This document shows positions 37,250-50,147 of a stretch of DNA of 64,000 bases, one piece after another (positions within the stretch are counted from its first letter, which is position 1; each line of letters begins with the position of its first letter). Source of the DNA: Parus major (taxonomy: Eukaryota > Chordata > Aves > Passeriformes > Paridae). The notes beneath the pieces were generated by a model. The model made no database searches. It was given only the letters and a program-made list of their open reading frames with translations, and had not been told where the DNA came from. The DNA lies in assembly GCF_001522545.3 (NCBI RefSeq), contig NC_031771.1:28021782-28085781 (forward strand), in the 5' to 3' direction. Made by a program: the position numbers and the translations under genes.

Positions 37250-38266
37250 TTAAATCCAGCTTAATCTTGTTCCTCCCCATGACAGGTTTGTCTGGATCCT
37301 CAGTTTGACAGCACCATTGTGGGGCAGTCTGCAGGCACCCCTGGTACCTGGCAGCACTGTGTGGGCAGCTAATACCTTATCTGTTACAGCTACTAAACTG
37401 CAATTGGGAAAAGTATGTAGCCAGGTAGAACCTTCCAAAAAGGATCTGTCTGTCCAGACCCAGACCTGTGCAATGTGTTTGAGCTTATCAGAAGCACCAG
37501 GGACATTGCAGAAGAAGCCTGCCTGCAGTGTGAACCACCTTTTGCTGGTGGCTGAGCTTAGGGAGGAGGTTGAAAGACTAAGGAGTATTAGGGAAAGCAA
37601 AAGGGAAATAGATTGGTGGAGTTCCACCCTTCCATCCTTGAGGGAGGCCCACCAGGAGCCAGAGGACTCCCATGCCTCCCACTGTCAGGCAACAGGAGGA
37701 CACCTGGTTGATGAAGGGGAGTGGAAATGGATCCTTACTCAGGGAGGGAATAAAAATTCCTCCTGACCCCCATCACCTACCCAGGTGCCACTTCAGAACA
37801 GGTATGAGGCCTTGGATTTAGAGGATGAGCCAGATGACATAAAAGAAAATGATCTGCCCAGTCGGCCTCCCAATTACGCTTCATCTGTAGGATGGATCAC
37901 CACCTCTGACATTAAAAAAGCAAAGAAGGGTAGTTGTAGTGGGTGACTCCCTCCTGAGGGGAACAGAGGGCCCCGTATGTTGACAGGACCCATCCCACAG
38001 AGAGGTCTGTGCCTCCCTGGGACCTGGGTATGGGATATTACCGAGAGACTGCCTGGGCTGATTCAGCCTTCTGATTATCATCCACTGCTCCAGGCTGGCA
38101 GTGATGAGATTGAAAAGAGGAGTGTCAGGACAATTAGAAGGGATTTCAGGGCACTGGGTCAAGAGTTTCATAGATCAGGAGCACAGGTAGTGTTCTGCTC
38201 ATTCCCTTTGGACTTGATGATCTTGGAGGTCTTTTCCAACCTAGTGATTGTGTGATTCTGTGATCT
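37250..38266 (+). mobile_element. CR1 LINE derivative: ORF1 joined to 3' end, ORF2 missing
   Basis: The element retains CR1 ORF1, which is rarely kept because most copies are 5'-truncated. A first frame (37305-37766) holds the coiled-coil segment LREEVERLRSIRESKREIDWW. After frame breaks, a GDSL-type esterase core VVVVGDSLLRGTEGPVC is readable at 37930-37980 and closed by TGA. It is followed from 37977 by WDITERLPGLIQPSDYHPLL and DEIEKRSVRTIRRDFRALG. Immediately after the GAQVVFCS text (about 38200) the sequence switches to the CR1 3' UTR (TGATGATCTTGGAGGTCTTT, then TCCAACCTAG) and ends with GTGATTCTGTG near 38264. The whole ORF2 (endonuclease and reverse transcriptase) is absent. The element is non-coding now because of stops and frameshifts. 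The 5' boundary is approximate. Confidence 0.8.
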
Positions 38267-38269
38267 GAA

Positions 38270-39250
38270 ACAAACTTAATCAACACAGGATTTTGAAGCA
38301 TTATGCTAAGATATTACCTAAAATTCTGGTGAAAATAGACTTGGGCCAACTCAGCACTTTGCTTGCTTCCTGCACTGAGACCATTGTGCTCATAGGATAT
38401 AGCTGGTAATTTGTGTAGCTGATTTCCTTGGCTCTAGTTTAGGCTTTCCTACATGATGCTCTGTTAACGGGATTTTAGAATCATACATTTTGCCTGTTCA
38501 ATTTTAAGTTTACTTTACCATCACCTAAGTTATGCTTTAGAATACTTATATTCCAGCCTAGTAAATTCTCCTGATAATTCACACCAGATGAAAAATAAAT
38601 GCTTCTGCAGGTATGGAAAAGTCTGTGTTAGTACAGCATCTCCAGTGAACACACTACACACTTTCTATTCCCAAAGTAACTGAGGAGACTGGTAAGCAGC
38701 AGCTACTAAAAATAACCATCTAAATCTTACTGACTGGTGCCCAACCCAAGAAACTTGTCTCAAAGGAATTTCCATACTTGTGTTACTTTTGCTTAAGCCT
38801 GGACTAAGAGAGGAGATTTCTATAACTAGAAAAAGCAAGTGGTTATAGTTCCACCTTGATGGGAGTGGGATATAACATAATCATTGCCACATAATGGCCT
38901 ATGACAAATTAAAGTCTGAAGTTATCCGTAAATCTCAAGTTCCTTAAAAAGGGGATGAGTGAAAAGAATGATCCAACTGAGAAGAGATGCATTAGCTTGA
39001 CTATGATAAATTAATAGAGAACTAAGGTTGATTATATTTTTATCCATTGAAATCATTCAACACTGTTTATGGCAGAAAGAATTTGATGCCTTTTTATTTT
39101 TTAGTAAGAAATATGCACTTTGTTGCTAAAAGTAATAGTGTTGTTAGTGTTGATGTAAAATGCCTCATAGAAATTTAAGCGTATGATGTGGTACAACACA
39201 ACATCTTGATTAAAAGATTGGAATGTAAAATCAACAAGGAGTGGAAGAGC
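38270..39250. other. Intergenic stretch between CR1 and LTR: nothing recognised
   Basis: AT-rich sequence with only short frames. I see no gene, repeat or regulatory motif I would defend. Confidence 0.6.
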
Positions 39251-39733
39251 TGTTTGGAGCCCTAGGGGCTGAAGGCAAGAACAGTATCTTAGAATAAGTT
39301 CTCAGCTTCATAATTCAGCTCAGGAAAGCAATGCTTCATGATGATGTTGAAATTCTCAGCCAGGACACGTGACCTAAACTGACCAAAGGGATATTCCAGA
39401 CCAAATGGCATCATGCTTGGTGTATGAGGCTGGGGAAGATGAAGGAGGAAAGATCTGGAGTGATGACATTCATCTTCCCTACTCACCGTCACGTGATGGG
39501 GCCCTGCTCTCCTGGAGACAACTGAGCATGTGCCCATAGGAAGCAGTGAATTGATTCCTAGTTTTGCTCTGTTTGTGCCCATGACTTTTGCTTTCCTTAT
39601 TAAACTGTCTCTATACCTTAACCTATGAGCTCTCTCGCTTTTGCCCTTACAGTTCTCTCCCCAGTCCCAGTGGTGGGAGAGTAAGCAAGGGGCTGTGTGG
39701 GACTTGGTGGCTGGCTGGGATTAAACCATGACA
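39251..39733 (+). mobile_element. Solo LTR of an avian ERVL-type endogenous retrovirus
   Basis: The sequence from about 39380 to 39733 follows the well-known avian ERVL-like LTR. It has an upstream segment CCAAAGGGATATTCCAGACC, a GATGGGGCCCTGCTCTCCTG block and the polyadenylation signal ATTAAA at 39599-39604. The U5-like text TCTCTCCCCAGTCCCAGTGG follows, and the end GGGATTAAACCATGACA terminates in CA at 39733. No gag, pol or env remnant and no second LTR flank it, so it is a solo LTR formed by recombination. The 5' boundary is less certain: 39251 is the first plausible TG. I could not find a convincing target-site duplication. Confidence 0.8.
39599..39604 (+). promoter_or_regulatory. ATTAAA polyadenylation signal of the LTR
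   Basis: ATTAAA sits at the expected place in the LTR, ahead of the U5-like segment. It could act as a cryptic polyadenylation site for any plus-strand transcript crossing the LTR. Confidence 0.6.
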
Positions 39734-42285
39734 ACTGAGCTGTGAGGACCACCAGAGGACAGAATGTTTAAATAAGATGCTGCAATTCTCAATTCTGTTA
39801 TGAATCTTCTAAAAATAGTCCTTTCTTTGATTACCAGGTCATTTTAAGTTACATCACAATGTGACCATGGAGATCAGACATCATGTGCTTATTAAACCTG
39901 ACATCTGAAGGCTTTTCCAAAAATAAATTCTCCCTTTGCAGAGAGGATTTCTCAATCACCTTAATCTTTTGTGGTATTTGAGGATAAAAAGACTCTCCAA
40001 TGACTGGAAAATTTCCAAAAGGATGTCTGGAAATTTTCAAAATAAAGACCTATATATGATTCATGAATTGACCATTCATTCATGAGATTATCCTATCATA
40101 CTTCCTAGCTGAGGACTGAGGGAAAAAGGCACTGCATTATTCAACTTTAAGGTTCTATGTCCCCATGTATTAGATCCTTCCCTGATACATCAAGGGATAT
40201 TCTTGATCTTGATGAGTCTACCATGTGAATCGCCCATAAAGGATGTGCCTGCCCTGCCTGCCCCATAGGGAACCCCCTCCACTGCTGGCTTAGTGGTTTG
40301 AGTACTTAGGAAACAGAAAATCCAGGTTTATTTACCTTTTCAACCTGATGGTGGCCTAATCACACCTATTCCTCTGAGAGGCTTTGAGGAAAGAAAGAGA
40401 TGTTCTCTAAGTGACCTGGTAAAATGATGTTTGTGTTCAGTAGCAGATCCCAGTTTCACCGGATGACAGGAAGAAAACATTGGCTGCCTAAGTCCAGCTA
40501 ATACTGCTTAGTGTGAGCAAGAGAATGCTGAACCCTTACTTGCATATTTCTTTTTAGAGTTTAGTGGAAACTACAAACACCAAACTAGGATTTTCCAACT
40601 CTGTTTTCTCTTTTCAGTGCTGTAACAAGTAGATAATAGAATCATGTTCCTGGTTGTTGTTTGGGTTTTTTTCTCTCTCTTCTAATCTTGTATCCTTTGC
40701 ACAGTAATATTTATTCAACAGGAAAGGCTTTAGATATTTCTGTTGTTTTGTACTGGAAAGAACTCATATTTTGTGTATAGAATGGGAATTCCAGGAAACT
40801 CTGCTATGTCCTCTGCTCTTTCTAGTTTTGCTTAAGAAACACTTAATCTCCTGACTGTTCTGGAAGCCCAGGAATCTTCCCAGTCCACATTGGTTCTGAA
40901 CAGAAACAGTGCACTGAGCATCTGAAGAAATTCAAGAGCTCATAAAAGGAGACAACTGTAAGTTTAGGTGCTGCTAGTGTCTACATTAAAGCTACATGGT
41001 TTTGTTTTCTTTAGCTGTAGTAGCAGGTAGCAGGGTCACAAGCTGTGGTATTGGATAGAGACAGAGCAAAGTGTTTCATTAACCATTCAGGCTGATGAGT
41101 ATTTAATTAGCTAAATTATGTTTATAAAACTGGGTAAGCAACTTCATTGTTTCTCAAATGGGGAAGTTGATGCATAAGGAAAATAAGGACCTTTTTTATA
41201 ATAAATGTTCCCTGCTCTGAGCTCAAATCAAAGACCAAATGTATTTTTCACAGCTTTTTCTTGTCAGGCTTTTAGTGAATATTACATAATGAAATTATAC
41301 AGTGAAGTTTGCAAAGAGGCAGAGAAATTAATACCTAGAAGAGACTTCCAGCACCACTGACACCTCCCTTACCTGATAGCTTTATTTTAGAAGTGTTTTC
41401 CTAGAACATTGCATACAGTACTCCAAATGACATTTCCTCATGCTTTAATACTTCTCCATCACTACTTGAAATACCACATCTAGCTGGAAACCACTCAATG
41501 CCACTTATGTATTCCAATCTTCTCTATATTGCAAATCCTAATAGGCCTAATTCTTAAAATTTCTGCTATAGCAGAAATTCTTATTAGTATCTTTTTCTCT
41601 GAGTTTAAATTAATATTATTTTCTATTTCACTATTATTTTGCTAAACCTCATGATAATTCCTCATGTATAATAAACTATTCTCCCCTTTCTTCATAATTC
41701 CCCTCATCTTCAGAGTCAGAAATTTTTGCTAACACAAAGCCATTAAGGAGATAAACATCACTTAAGGGAAACATAAATTAAAAATCTAAATAAAACACAC
41801 CTCCAAAGTTAGTTTAAGACAGTGTAGAGCAAATAATTATTTCTTTAACCTTTTGTCTCTCAGAGAAATATATTCCAATTGTGGGATGGATTTAATCAGG
41901 ATGTTTACAACCATATCTTGGAATCTTGAAATAAACTACATATAATTAATATTCCAGAAGCTCCATGCTGCTGTATACTTCTTGTTTGGGGCAACAAAAC
42001 AACAGCATATAACAGATTATTGTCATGTAAAAATCTCACTTTTAACTCAAAATACAGAAGAAGAAAATGTTGTTGGCCCTAAAGTGCCATCATTTTAATA
42101 GGAAGCAAAATTGGGTTTGAAAAAGTCTGGAAAAGTAGCATCATAACTACTGCATGATACAGTCATTCTTAAAAAACCAAGCCAATAATGAGCTCATCTG
42201 CCAAAATAACTGCTCACTGCTTATGCTACTGAAAAGATGTTTCAGGAAAAACTGAAAGAAGCTGAGGGAAAGGTTCTAAAATCAC

Positions 42286-42309
42286 TTTTTTTTTTTTTTT
42301 TTTTTTTTT
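42286..42309. repeat. Poly-T run (24 T)
   Basis: 24 consecutive T. It may be the reverse-complemented tail of a decayed retroelement, but no body is recognisable next to it. Expect length errors here. Confidence 0.9.
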
Positions 42310-43350
42310 AATCCAGTATTTTGAAGAAAGGCGCAAACATGATTTAGGTACTTAACTTTCATTTAAGATGGGTTGATATTTTCTCACCCAAACAAATGAA
42401 TTTTTCTAACTTCTTTATGATGAAAATATACACCATTTATTGAAATTTAATCAAGTAGTAGAGTTAATTGAGCTCCAACAGGGCTTGCCAGGCAGTCAGC
42501 TTGGCAGCAGCAATAGCTATCCCTGAGGTTTTCACAAAGGGTTTGGATTTTCATTGCCCAGAGATCCGAAGCAGATCTGTCCAGGCTGTGTTTATGTGCT
42601 GCAGAGCCATAAAACCTGACCACATCTATTAACTTCTTTGCTTCAAAGGGGGAACTAGAAAGCTGTGTCTCACCAATGAAGGCAGGTTACATTGCAAACC
42701 AGTGCCAGCTTGGGTTTGCCTTCAGTTTTCATCTGCAGCAGGCCAGAAGCAACTCAGCATTAAGGTTCAGCCTTTCTGCCTGCTGTGGAACTGAGGGGTA
42801 GTTGGACACGTTAGGAGAAAGAGACACTTATCTCTTTAATCCCTGTATGCAGCCATTGTGGAAGTTCAATTCTACATGTGGACTTAGGGAATAAAAATGG
42901 AGGGAGTGCAGCTGGCTCGCCACACAGTGTTTACTCAAAAGCTGCAAATGCAGTTTCTAGTGGGGAACTTTCCTGGAATTTTTGGTTGCAGGTCCCTGGA
43001 ATGACATTAAAGTTACAAAATATTGGAATTTCCCACTTTTACTCGCAGTATGAGTCAGAAGCAGATCCCAGAATTAATTGCAGTTTGAAAGAAACCCCTC
43101 TTGCAGGAATTGTTAGTAGGAGATAACTTTCCACCCCACAGCCCCAAGAATGTCAGTAAATAAAAATGCTGTACAGAGACCTGGAGCTTAAAGTTTAGTG
43201 AGAGTTAGGGCCTCACATTGGCATCTACATGGTGTAATTTCACCAAGGTCAGCCGTGAAATGGCATTGCCTCATGTAAGATCAATCTCCATTTCTTCTTT
43301 CCTCAACACAACCCTTGATGTTTTCAATGTTTCTTATTTCTCTAAACAGA

Positions 43351-43413
43351 GGTTTGGTTTGATTTGGTTTGATTTGGTTTGGTTTGGTTTGGTTTGGTTT
43401 GGTTTGGTTTGGT
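43351..43413. repeat. (GGTTT)n pentanucleotide microsatellite
   Basis: About twelve GGTTT units. Three of them near the start are altered or interrupted by GATTT. The last ten or so units are perfect. Confidence 0.95.
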
Positions 43414-43580
43414 CCAGATAATGTGAAATACAATTCATAACCCCACAGAATACATAATTTAAGTTTATTTGATGACTTTGTGAGGTAATGTGTTTGAGGA
43501 TGTTACCTGCATTTCTACATCTGTTCTCATCAAACACCTTCATGGTTATTTCAGAATGACTAAAAGCAAAAGGTAAATGT

Positions 43581-43674
43581 AGATAAATAGACAGACAGAC
43601 AGACAGATAGATAGATAGATAGATAGATACATACATACTTACATACATACATACATACATAGCTAGATAGATAA
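43581..43674. repeat. Compound tetranucleotide microsatellite (GACA / GATA / TACA)
   Basis: Blocks of ACAG, then ATAG, then ATAC units, then a short ATAG block follow one another. The boundaries look like successive point mutations spreading within one array. On the minus strand this gives a spurious Tyr/Ser/Ile-rich open frame. Confidence 0.95.
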
Positions 43675-43793
43675 TGTATGTCCAAAACTAAATTTGCTTA
43701 ATAATGCTTATCTCTCCCTGCTCTTAGAAGCATTTTTTTCTGCCTTTTTTTCCTCTTATTAAACATATCTGTGTTTCCATTTCCTTTTGAACT

Positions 43794-43819
43794 GAGATCC
43801 AAGTTAGAGATCCAAGTTA
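43794..43819. repeat. 13-bp perfect tandem duplication
   Basis: GAGATCCAAGTTA occurs twice head to tail. A minor recent duplication. Confidence 0.9.
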
Positions 43820-45181
43820 CCAGAGCTGCAAACAGAATACAGAAATCCTATATGTTGTTTCGGTGGTGCTGTAGCCAGAAAAAAAAAATAAAAAAATCAG
43901 TAATTGATTAAACAGACATATGTTGGTAATCACATCTTAAACTCTGGACTCTAAACAGTAAGGCTAGAAGGATATACTTTAAATAAAATACTTCTAAAAT
44001 ATTTTCTGTGTTTCTCTCTCATTGAGGCCTTTCCTAAGTTTTTTTAAAGATTGCAGACAAGAGAAAATTGGATTTCCAGACCTGTCTTTATTACTTGAAC
44101 TATAAAGAGAGGTCCAGAATGAATGGTCTAACTTTTTGCCAGAATGGATTCATAACTTGTATGAACTGACTCTGGTTTTGCTCATCTAGGAAAAGCACCC
44201 TATCACACGTATGTATTTAAAGGATGTCTGCTGCTCAGAGAGCTCAGAGAGTTGTCTTTAGAGATGTAACAAGCAAAATACTAGTTTTAATAGCTTACTG
44301 ATCTGCAACATTTATGTAGATGCTGGTTCAAAATTCAAAAAAACAAACCAACAAATCAAAAATAGAAAAGGAGAAAGACTGAGAATAAAACAAGAATTAA
44401 TGGCTTTTAAAAATGCGTAATTTTTTTTGTTGTTTTTAAAATTATGTCTTTCTAAGCTAGAAATGTTTTCTCTAAAAGCATACTCAGTCTGACACTCTGG
44501 TACATTATTTCTTAGCAAACTTGCTGCTGTCTCAAAGTAGCAGAAATCTGTCTTGTTCATTTTCCATCAGAGGTTTCTTGAGTTATTCCTAAGAACGAGG
44601 AATTCATTTTGGACAGAAAACACCAGCTCCTTTACAAAAAACATTTAAAAATTAAAAGGATGAAGAAGCACTCTTTTCTATGTATACAAAATTAATTACT
44701 TCCTTAGATTTCCAGTAGACTTGACTGATATATATAAGTGATCTTTAACAATGCACTGCTGAATGTTATAGGTTCCTTTCTGTACTGAGAACAAAGCATC
44801 TTTTCAGATTGAGCTTGTATTCCTAGCTCAGAGAATTTCCACTATGTCCACTATAGTCCACGTACCCTCAGGGGGAATGGCTCTGACATTACTCTGATTC
44901 TGTAGAGCTGGACACCTGAATGGACTCCAAAATATGTCAGTGAAGTATTATGTCAGTGGCTTCACATTCAAACTCTTGGCTAATATCAGAATTTCCCAAT
45001 TCAGCCTCTCATCAGATCCATCAAGAACTGAAGTTGAGTGGTATTTTTGGTTCAAACATCATCATTAGAGCATGACACAGAAACATCTTTTTGTTTAAAA
45101 TGTTAGTAAATATGATTATACTGTTAATCTAATTCTATACATGTAATAGGTGTTTAAGGAAAAACTAATTTACTCACTCTG

Positions 45182-45236
45182 CTCTACTCTACTCTACTCT
45201 ACTCTACTCTACTCTACTCTACTCTACTCTACTCTA
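45182..45236. repeat. (CTCTA)11 pentanucleotide microsatellite
   Basis: Eleven perfect CTCTA units with no interruption, so it is likely length-polymorphic. Confidence 0.97.
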
Positions 45237-46494
45237 ATTGACTGGTTATACTAACCAGATTAACATGCAGATAGAAAAGTAAACATATGTTTTAATTCTG
45301 ATTGCACTGGGGTTATATCTTCATACTACATAGTGCCAACTTTATATGACTGGAAATACCCTCTGAAATTACGGGTGGGCATAATATTGGTTTCAAATAT
45401 TTTTTCTTTTACACATTCTTTATGCCTTTTTTCATATCCACCCTTGGATTAGAAATGTAATTTTTAACCCTGGAAAGCATTAGGAAAGACATACTCTTAA
45501 CTGTGGCCACAAAATGGGGCATACATGCTGGACAGATAATGAAAAGTTTTCACAGGTTTCTAGCCCACATCAGTTTGATGGTCTTTGACTAATTCAAGTA
45601 AGCTTCAAACAAACCCCCTTCTTCAAATTAAATGTAAACTTCAAGCCTCCTTAAAATTGCCTAGAAAAAAGATATCCTGGAAATTAATATTACATGAACT
45701 TCTATGTGAGAATATTATTTGCATTGACCAATGTCCAGGGCAATTACTTTTAATCTGCTTTGCTCCAAATCAAACATAACTGCATTGAGAGAATTGCACT
45801 CATAGCAACTTGAAGTTATCATGGTAGATTAAAAATATCTTAAGACTTCCTTCCTTTTTCCACCTGCAGCTAGGAACTTGATTATAGTGTCCTTAAATTC
45901 CATCTGAATCTCTGATAATTTTGCCAGAAGTACTGATTATAAAGCAGCTGTAACATAGAGGCACAATTGTGCCTATATTTTGGTGAAAGAACATGGTCAT
46001 ATACAAAATATAAAATGGTATCAAAACTTAAAAAATAATGCACTAAAATAAAAAGAGGTGGCAATAATGTTTTCTTTCCTGGATCACAATGTTCAAATTA
46101 CTAGAAAATACATTTTCTTTTCTTTGGAGTGTGTCTAAATGGTACTTGCAAATCAATTGTACTGGGAAAGAGAAACTTGGCTGGGATATGACAATCTTCA
46201 GATAGTTTACGTAATTTAAGTATAAATTTATAAACTATCTTGATGATGCCTTTAATCTCTTTCATCTCTTAAACTAGTTTCATTTTTAATCTCTTTCTTA
46301 TTTTCCAGCTTCACTAGGTGAAGAGTCACTTTGCATTATAGAATAATTTAGTCTACCCAGAATGAACGCTTCTGGGGACAGGTGCAGCCAGGTCCATCTA
46401 CAGAAACCAACTCCCTGCTGACCATAAGTGGTTTGGTATCAGATCTCAGCTCAAGTGCCCTGTTTTCAGTTGTCCAAAAAGGAGAATCTATGCC

Positions 46495-46511
46495 AAAAAA
46501 AAAAAAAAAAA
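46495..46511. repeat. Poly-A run (17 A)
   Basis: Uninterrupted A run after ATGCC. No adjacent retroelement body is recognised. Confidence 0.8.
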
Positions 46512-48562
46512 TTAAATGAAAAAGAACGATGTTTTTGACTCAGCAGATATTAACACACCTTGTAGGAATTCCTGATTAAGGAACCAAACCTGTTCATACT
46601 TTGTCATGTCCTTGAACCGAAAGAAAAAAGAAGAGGGATGTGTATAATGTGTATATTTCTAATACCAGGCCTGAACTGAAATTCTCTAAGCAGGAACAGG
46701 GCTCTTTCATATGAGAGAATGATTATGACTCCTCAGCTTACATACTGGCATTTGTTCTTCTACATTTGAAGATCATTTTATTCTTTCTGCAGTGTTTTAT
46801 TGTACTCTGTCAGTTTTTTAAATTCAAATCCTCAAAGGGTCTTGAGTCTGCAATGGAAAAATGTAAAACTACAGAAAATTATTTTCCTGACTAATTAGAA
46901 CTTCGGCAGGGAATGTTTTACCTCATTATAGAACAACACTTGCCATTCAGTCCATCACTGTTAAAAGAAAGTCCTGGCCTTTCTCTAATTCATTGCTTGC
47001 AATGCACACCAGGGCCGTTCTTTTTGGAATTGACTGGATTTTTTTGTCCCCTTTTGCTTCTTGTGTATTCAGAAATCACCTTGAACAAATCTCCCCAAGG
47101 AAGAGACCTGTGTGACAGCAACCTGAAATTGACCCCTGGAATGAAATGACATTTAAAATTAAATTATGTATTTGTTTACAAAAATGTTGACTGACTAAAT
47201 GCATTAGGACTGCCAAGGTTCTCCTGTATTACTAAAATGATTTTAGAAAAATTATGGTCGTGTAACATCTGCATTCTCCTGCTCATTCATGTCCAATCTG
47301 GTCTACCTGGAAATCCCTCCATGACCTCCTGCAGCCAGTGCTGCCCCTCTGACTTTGTCAGGTCCTTTATCTGTTGAGGATGCCCTGGTTCAGAATAAAC
47401 ACACAGGGCAGTTAGCATGGCAGGAGCATGGCTGCTGGCCACAGACATGGCACTAGAGGAATCTGTGTGGTTCTTGGCTACAGTCAATTCCAGCCAGGAA
47501 AAAATATTTTTTCTTCCTTCATCTTACAACTCCCAGTTTTCAGGGCAGGAATTTCATTATACTTTTGATGGGTGGAAAAGCTACAAACAAATGCCTGTTT
47601 TAGGCTGCAGGTAGACAGGGAGGGTGCTATAGGCTGTCAAAGCAGAAGAAACAAATAAACAACCTAAATGTTTCAAGAGAAACAAAAATTTTTCTAAGTG
47701 TGTTTTATGGAGCAGCACCTATTCTAGCTCACTCAGCACTGTCAGGGTTGATGACTCTGCAGCCATCCCTGCTGTCAGGAGAGAAATGAGAAGTCAGAAA
47801 GAACCACTAGCTATGTCTATTGTGAAACACTAGGAATAAATTGCTTTGTATTTTGAAGCCACAATGCCAAATATTTGTTTAAGTGAAAATTTAGAAAAAG
47901 TGAGTGGAGGACTTGCCTCTCTTAAATAATCTACTAATCTAATTAAGAACTTCCAATCAAAACAGGACTTGCACTTTAATAGAAATGCACACATTAGACT
48001 TCAGTTTGGTCTGAAAGCTGTTGGTAGGGTCTAACCTTATGTTTATTTTAATTAATATTTCCTATCCTTACAAACATCCTAACTTTTCCCTCATCAAAAT
48101 AACAAACTTGAGTTGTGAAAGAAAAAGGGAAAAAAAAAATAAGCCAAACACAGCAGCAATTTGGAACGTGTGGTTGAAAGTGAGTATTTCTGCACTTGCT
48201 CATATGTGGCTTTGAGCAGGGAGCCAAGAGCAGGACTGATGCTTTTTCACATCAACATTCTCACAGATAAGAAATTCTGCATCATGCTCTGTCAGCTTTC
48301 CATGAATCCCACTAGGGAGTTACTGGCTCTTCTGAAATCCCTCCAAAATCCTCCTAAAATAGAAAAAGACCAAACAAAAGATACTTGGTCTTCATTAGAC
48401 CTTCAGTACAGTATGATAGGGCATTTTCTATCCCATTCCTATGCAGCATTGTGGAGGACTCCTCCATGATTGGAAGTCTGTAAGCCTCTCCTGAAAGAAA
48501 ATAATACTCTTGTAGATATTTTGGGTAACAAGCACTTCTAATGTCAAGTTTTATTTTGTGTA

Positions 48563-48581
48563 TCTATATATATATATATTT
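48563..48581. repeat. Short (TA)n repeat
   Basis: About eight TA units after TGTATC. Low complexity only. Confidence 0.8.
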
Positions 48582-50147
48582 AAATTCAGATTTCAGTTGG
48601 TTGAGCTTATAGTTTTGAAATCTTAAAACTAGAACATGTAAGTTGTCAGCTTTCATTAAAAAATGGGAAAACTTCTAAATGTAACTTGCATATTCTAACC
48701 TAAAGGTAACTTCTCTGTCTTGTTCCATATAGACACTGTGTCTCATAAGACCTAGGTCTGAAATTATAGATATAATTTTTATCACTTGCTTTAAAGCACA
48801 TAAGATAGACTGTAGCCAGACCAGTTGTCCAAATTTCTATGTAAACAAAAATATAACAGCAACCTTATTAAGATGAGAGCCAAACTTTCTCATTTAATCC
48901 TTAACAATCCTCTGGAAAATTCTTTGTTAATTTCTGTCTCTCCTTGAAATCTGAATCACTACCTATAAGTAGTGATAAGGAGTGAGATGGGGTTGTGTTT
49001 CTTACAGACTCATAGAACAGCCTCGTGGTGATGTGTCTGTGATCTGGTTCATATAAGGAGTCCCACCAAGGACACTACTGAGGACAGAAATATGCACAGC
49101 AGTAAATGCAGAGCAAAAGTATTCTCACAAAATACCTTCCTTCTCTGATTTGAATACACTTGCTAAAAACGCACTTCATGCTTTTACACAGAGAATCACT
49201 TTTACAAGTTTAACCAGTCACAATTGTAAATATGTTATTCAGTTAGAGAAAAATAGCCATGACCCAAATTTCATGAAGAAATAACATTTTAGTCTGAAAT
49301 CTTACTCCTACTTTATACCCTTGAGTTTCTCTAAAGCTTGTACTTAAAAAAAATAAGACAATGGATTGCAATACTTTTTCTTCCAATACAGAAAAACAAA
49401 TATTCAAAGAATATCTGAATATTCTTTCAAGGTGGTAGTCTAAAAAGGTAGTTTGCAACAAGCCTTGTTGTCTGTTTATTTGCCTTTATTGCTCTAAGGT
49501 GATAAACTGGTTTACTTTTAGTAACTTTTACAATTGTTTAGTCTGACTTATTATGAAGTAATTTAGTCTTCAGGAAATTAATTTAAACCAATGGAGTTTT
49601 TTGTTTTGGTTGCTTTGTTTTTTTCTATAAAGCTTCCGAAAAATCTTGTTGACCAGGAAATTTCTAAAGGGTTGGGTAAGGTTATGAAGTCAATAGCCTA
49701 AAGAGGAAACTGCAGCTGGCAGTTTTGGGTATATTGAGCAATTGCATTTTCAAGAAATCCTTGTTTGTTTTTAGCCTTTATGGTAACCATTCATGAGCCT
49801 TCATGTGGCTGGTGTTTCTTGTGTAAGGGAAAAACCTGCCTGAGAGATTTATTTTAGATGTTTTCTTCTTTTGCGACTGGAAAGTAAATACAAATTACTT
49901 TCATAAACACAATAGTGCAGAGTTTCAATACTAAGAGTAGGGAAGTGTAGAATACTTGCGTGCATGGATATTAGAAATATATTCAATTAAATAAAGTAGT
50001 TATGGGAATTTGGCAAATACTTTTCATTTTTCTCACATCCTTCTCTTTTCATGATATTCCTTTGGGACATGCTCATAAAGAACCCCAGGCAAAATTTCCC
50101 TGAAGCCCCTCTGGGACTTTCTCAGAATTTTGGTTCAGAATAAAACT

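Larger units (their letters stand above)
39734..50147. other. Intergenic sequence: no gene, several simple repeats
   Basis: AT-rich sequence without a recognisable gene. It holds a 24-T run (42286-42309), the TTTGG, GATA/TACA and CTCTA microsatellites listed separately, a 17-A run (46495-46511) and a TA repeat near 48.57 kb. A 9-bp inverted repeat GATAGTTTA / TAAACTATC is at 46201-46239. No exon was identified on either strand. Confidence 0.55.

Noticed and set aside
37250..37627. 125-codon minus-strand frame
   Set aside because: Antisense to the CR1 ORF1 remnant read on the plus strand.
43334..43660. 108-codon minus-strand frame rich in Tyr, Ser, Ile and Val
   Set aside because: Produced by translating the tetranucleotide and pentanucleotide microsatellites.
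43581..43674. CRISPR-like regular repeat
   Set aside because: Uninterrupted tetranucleotide array without spacers, in a vertebrate genome.
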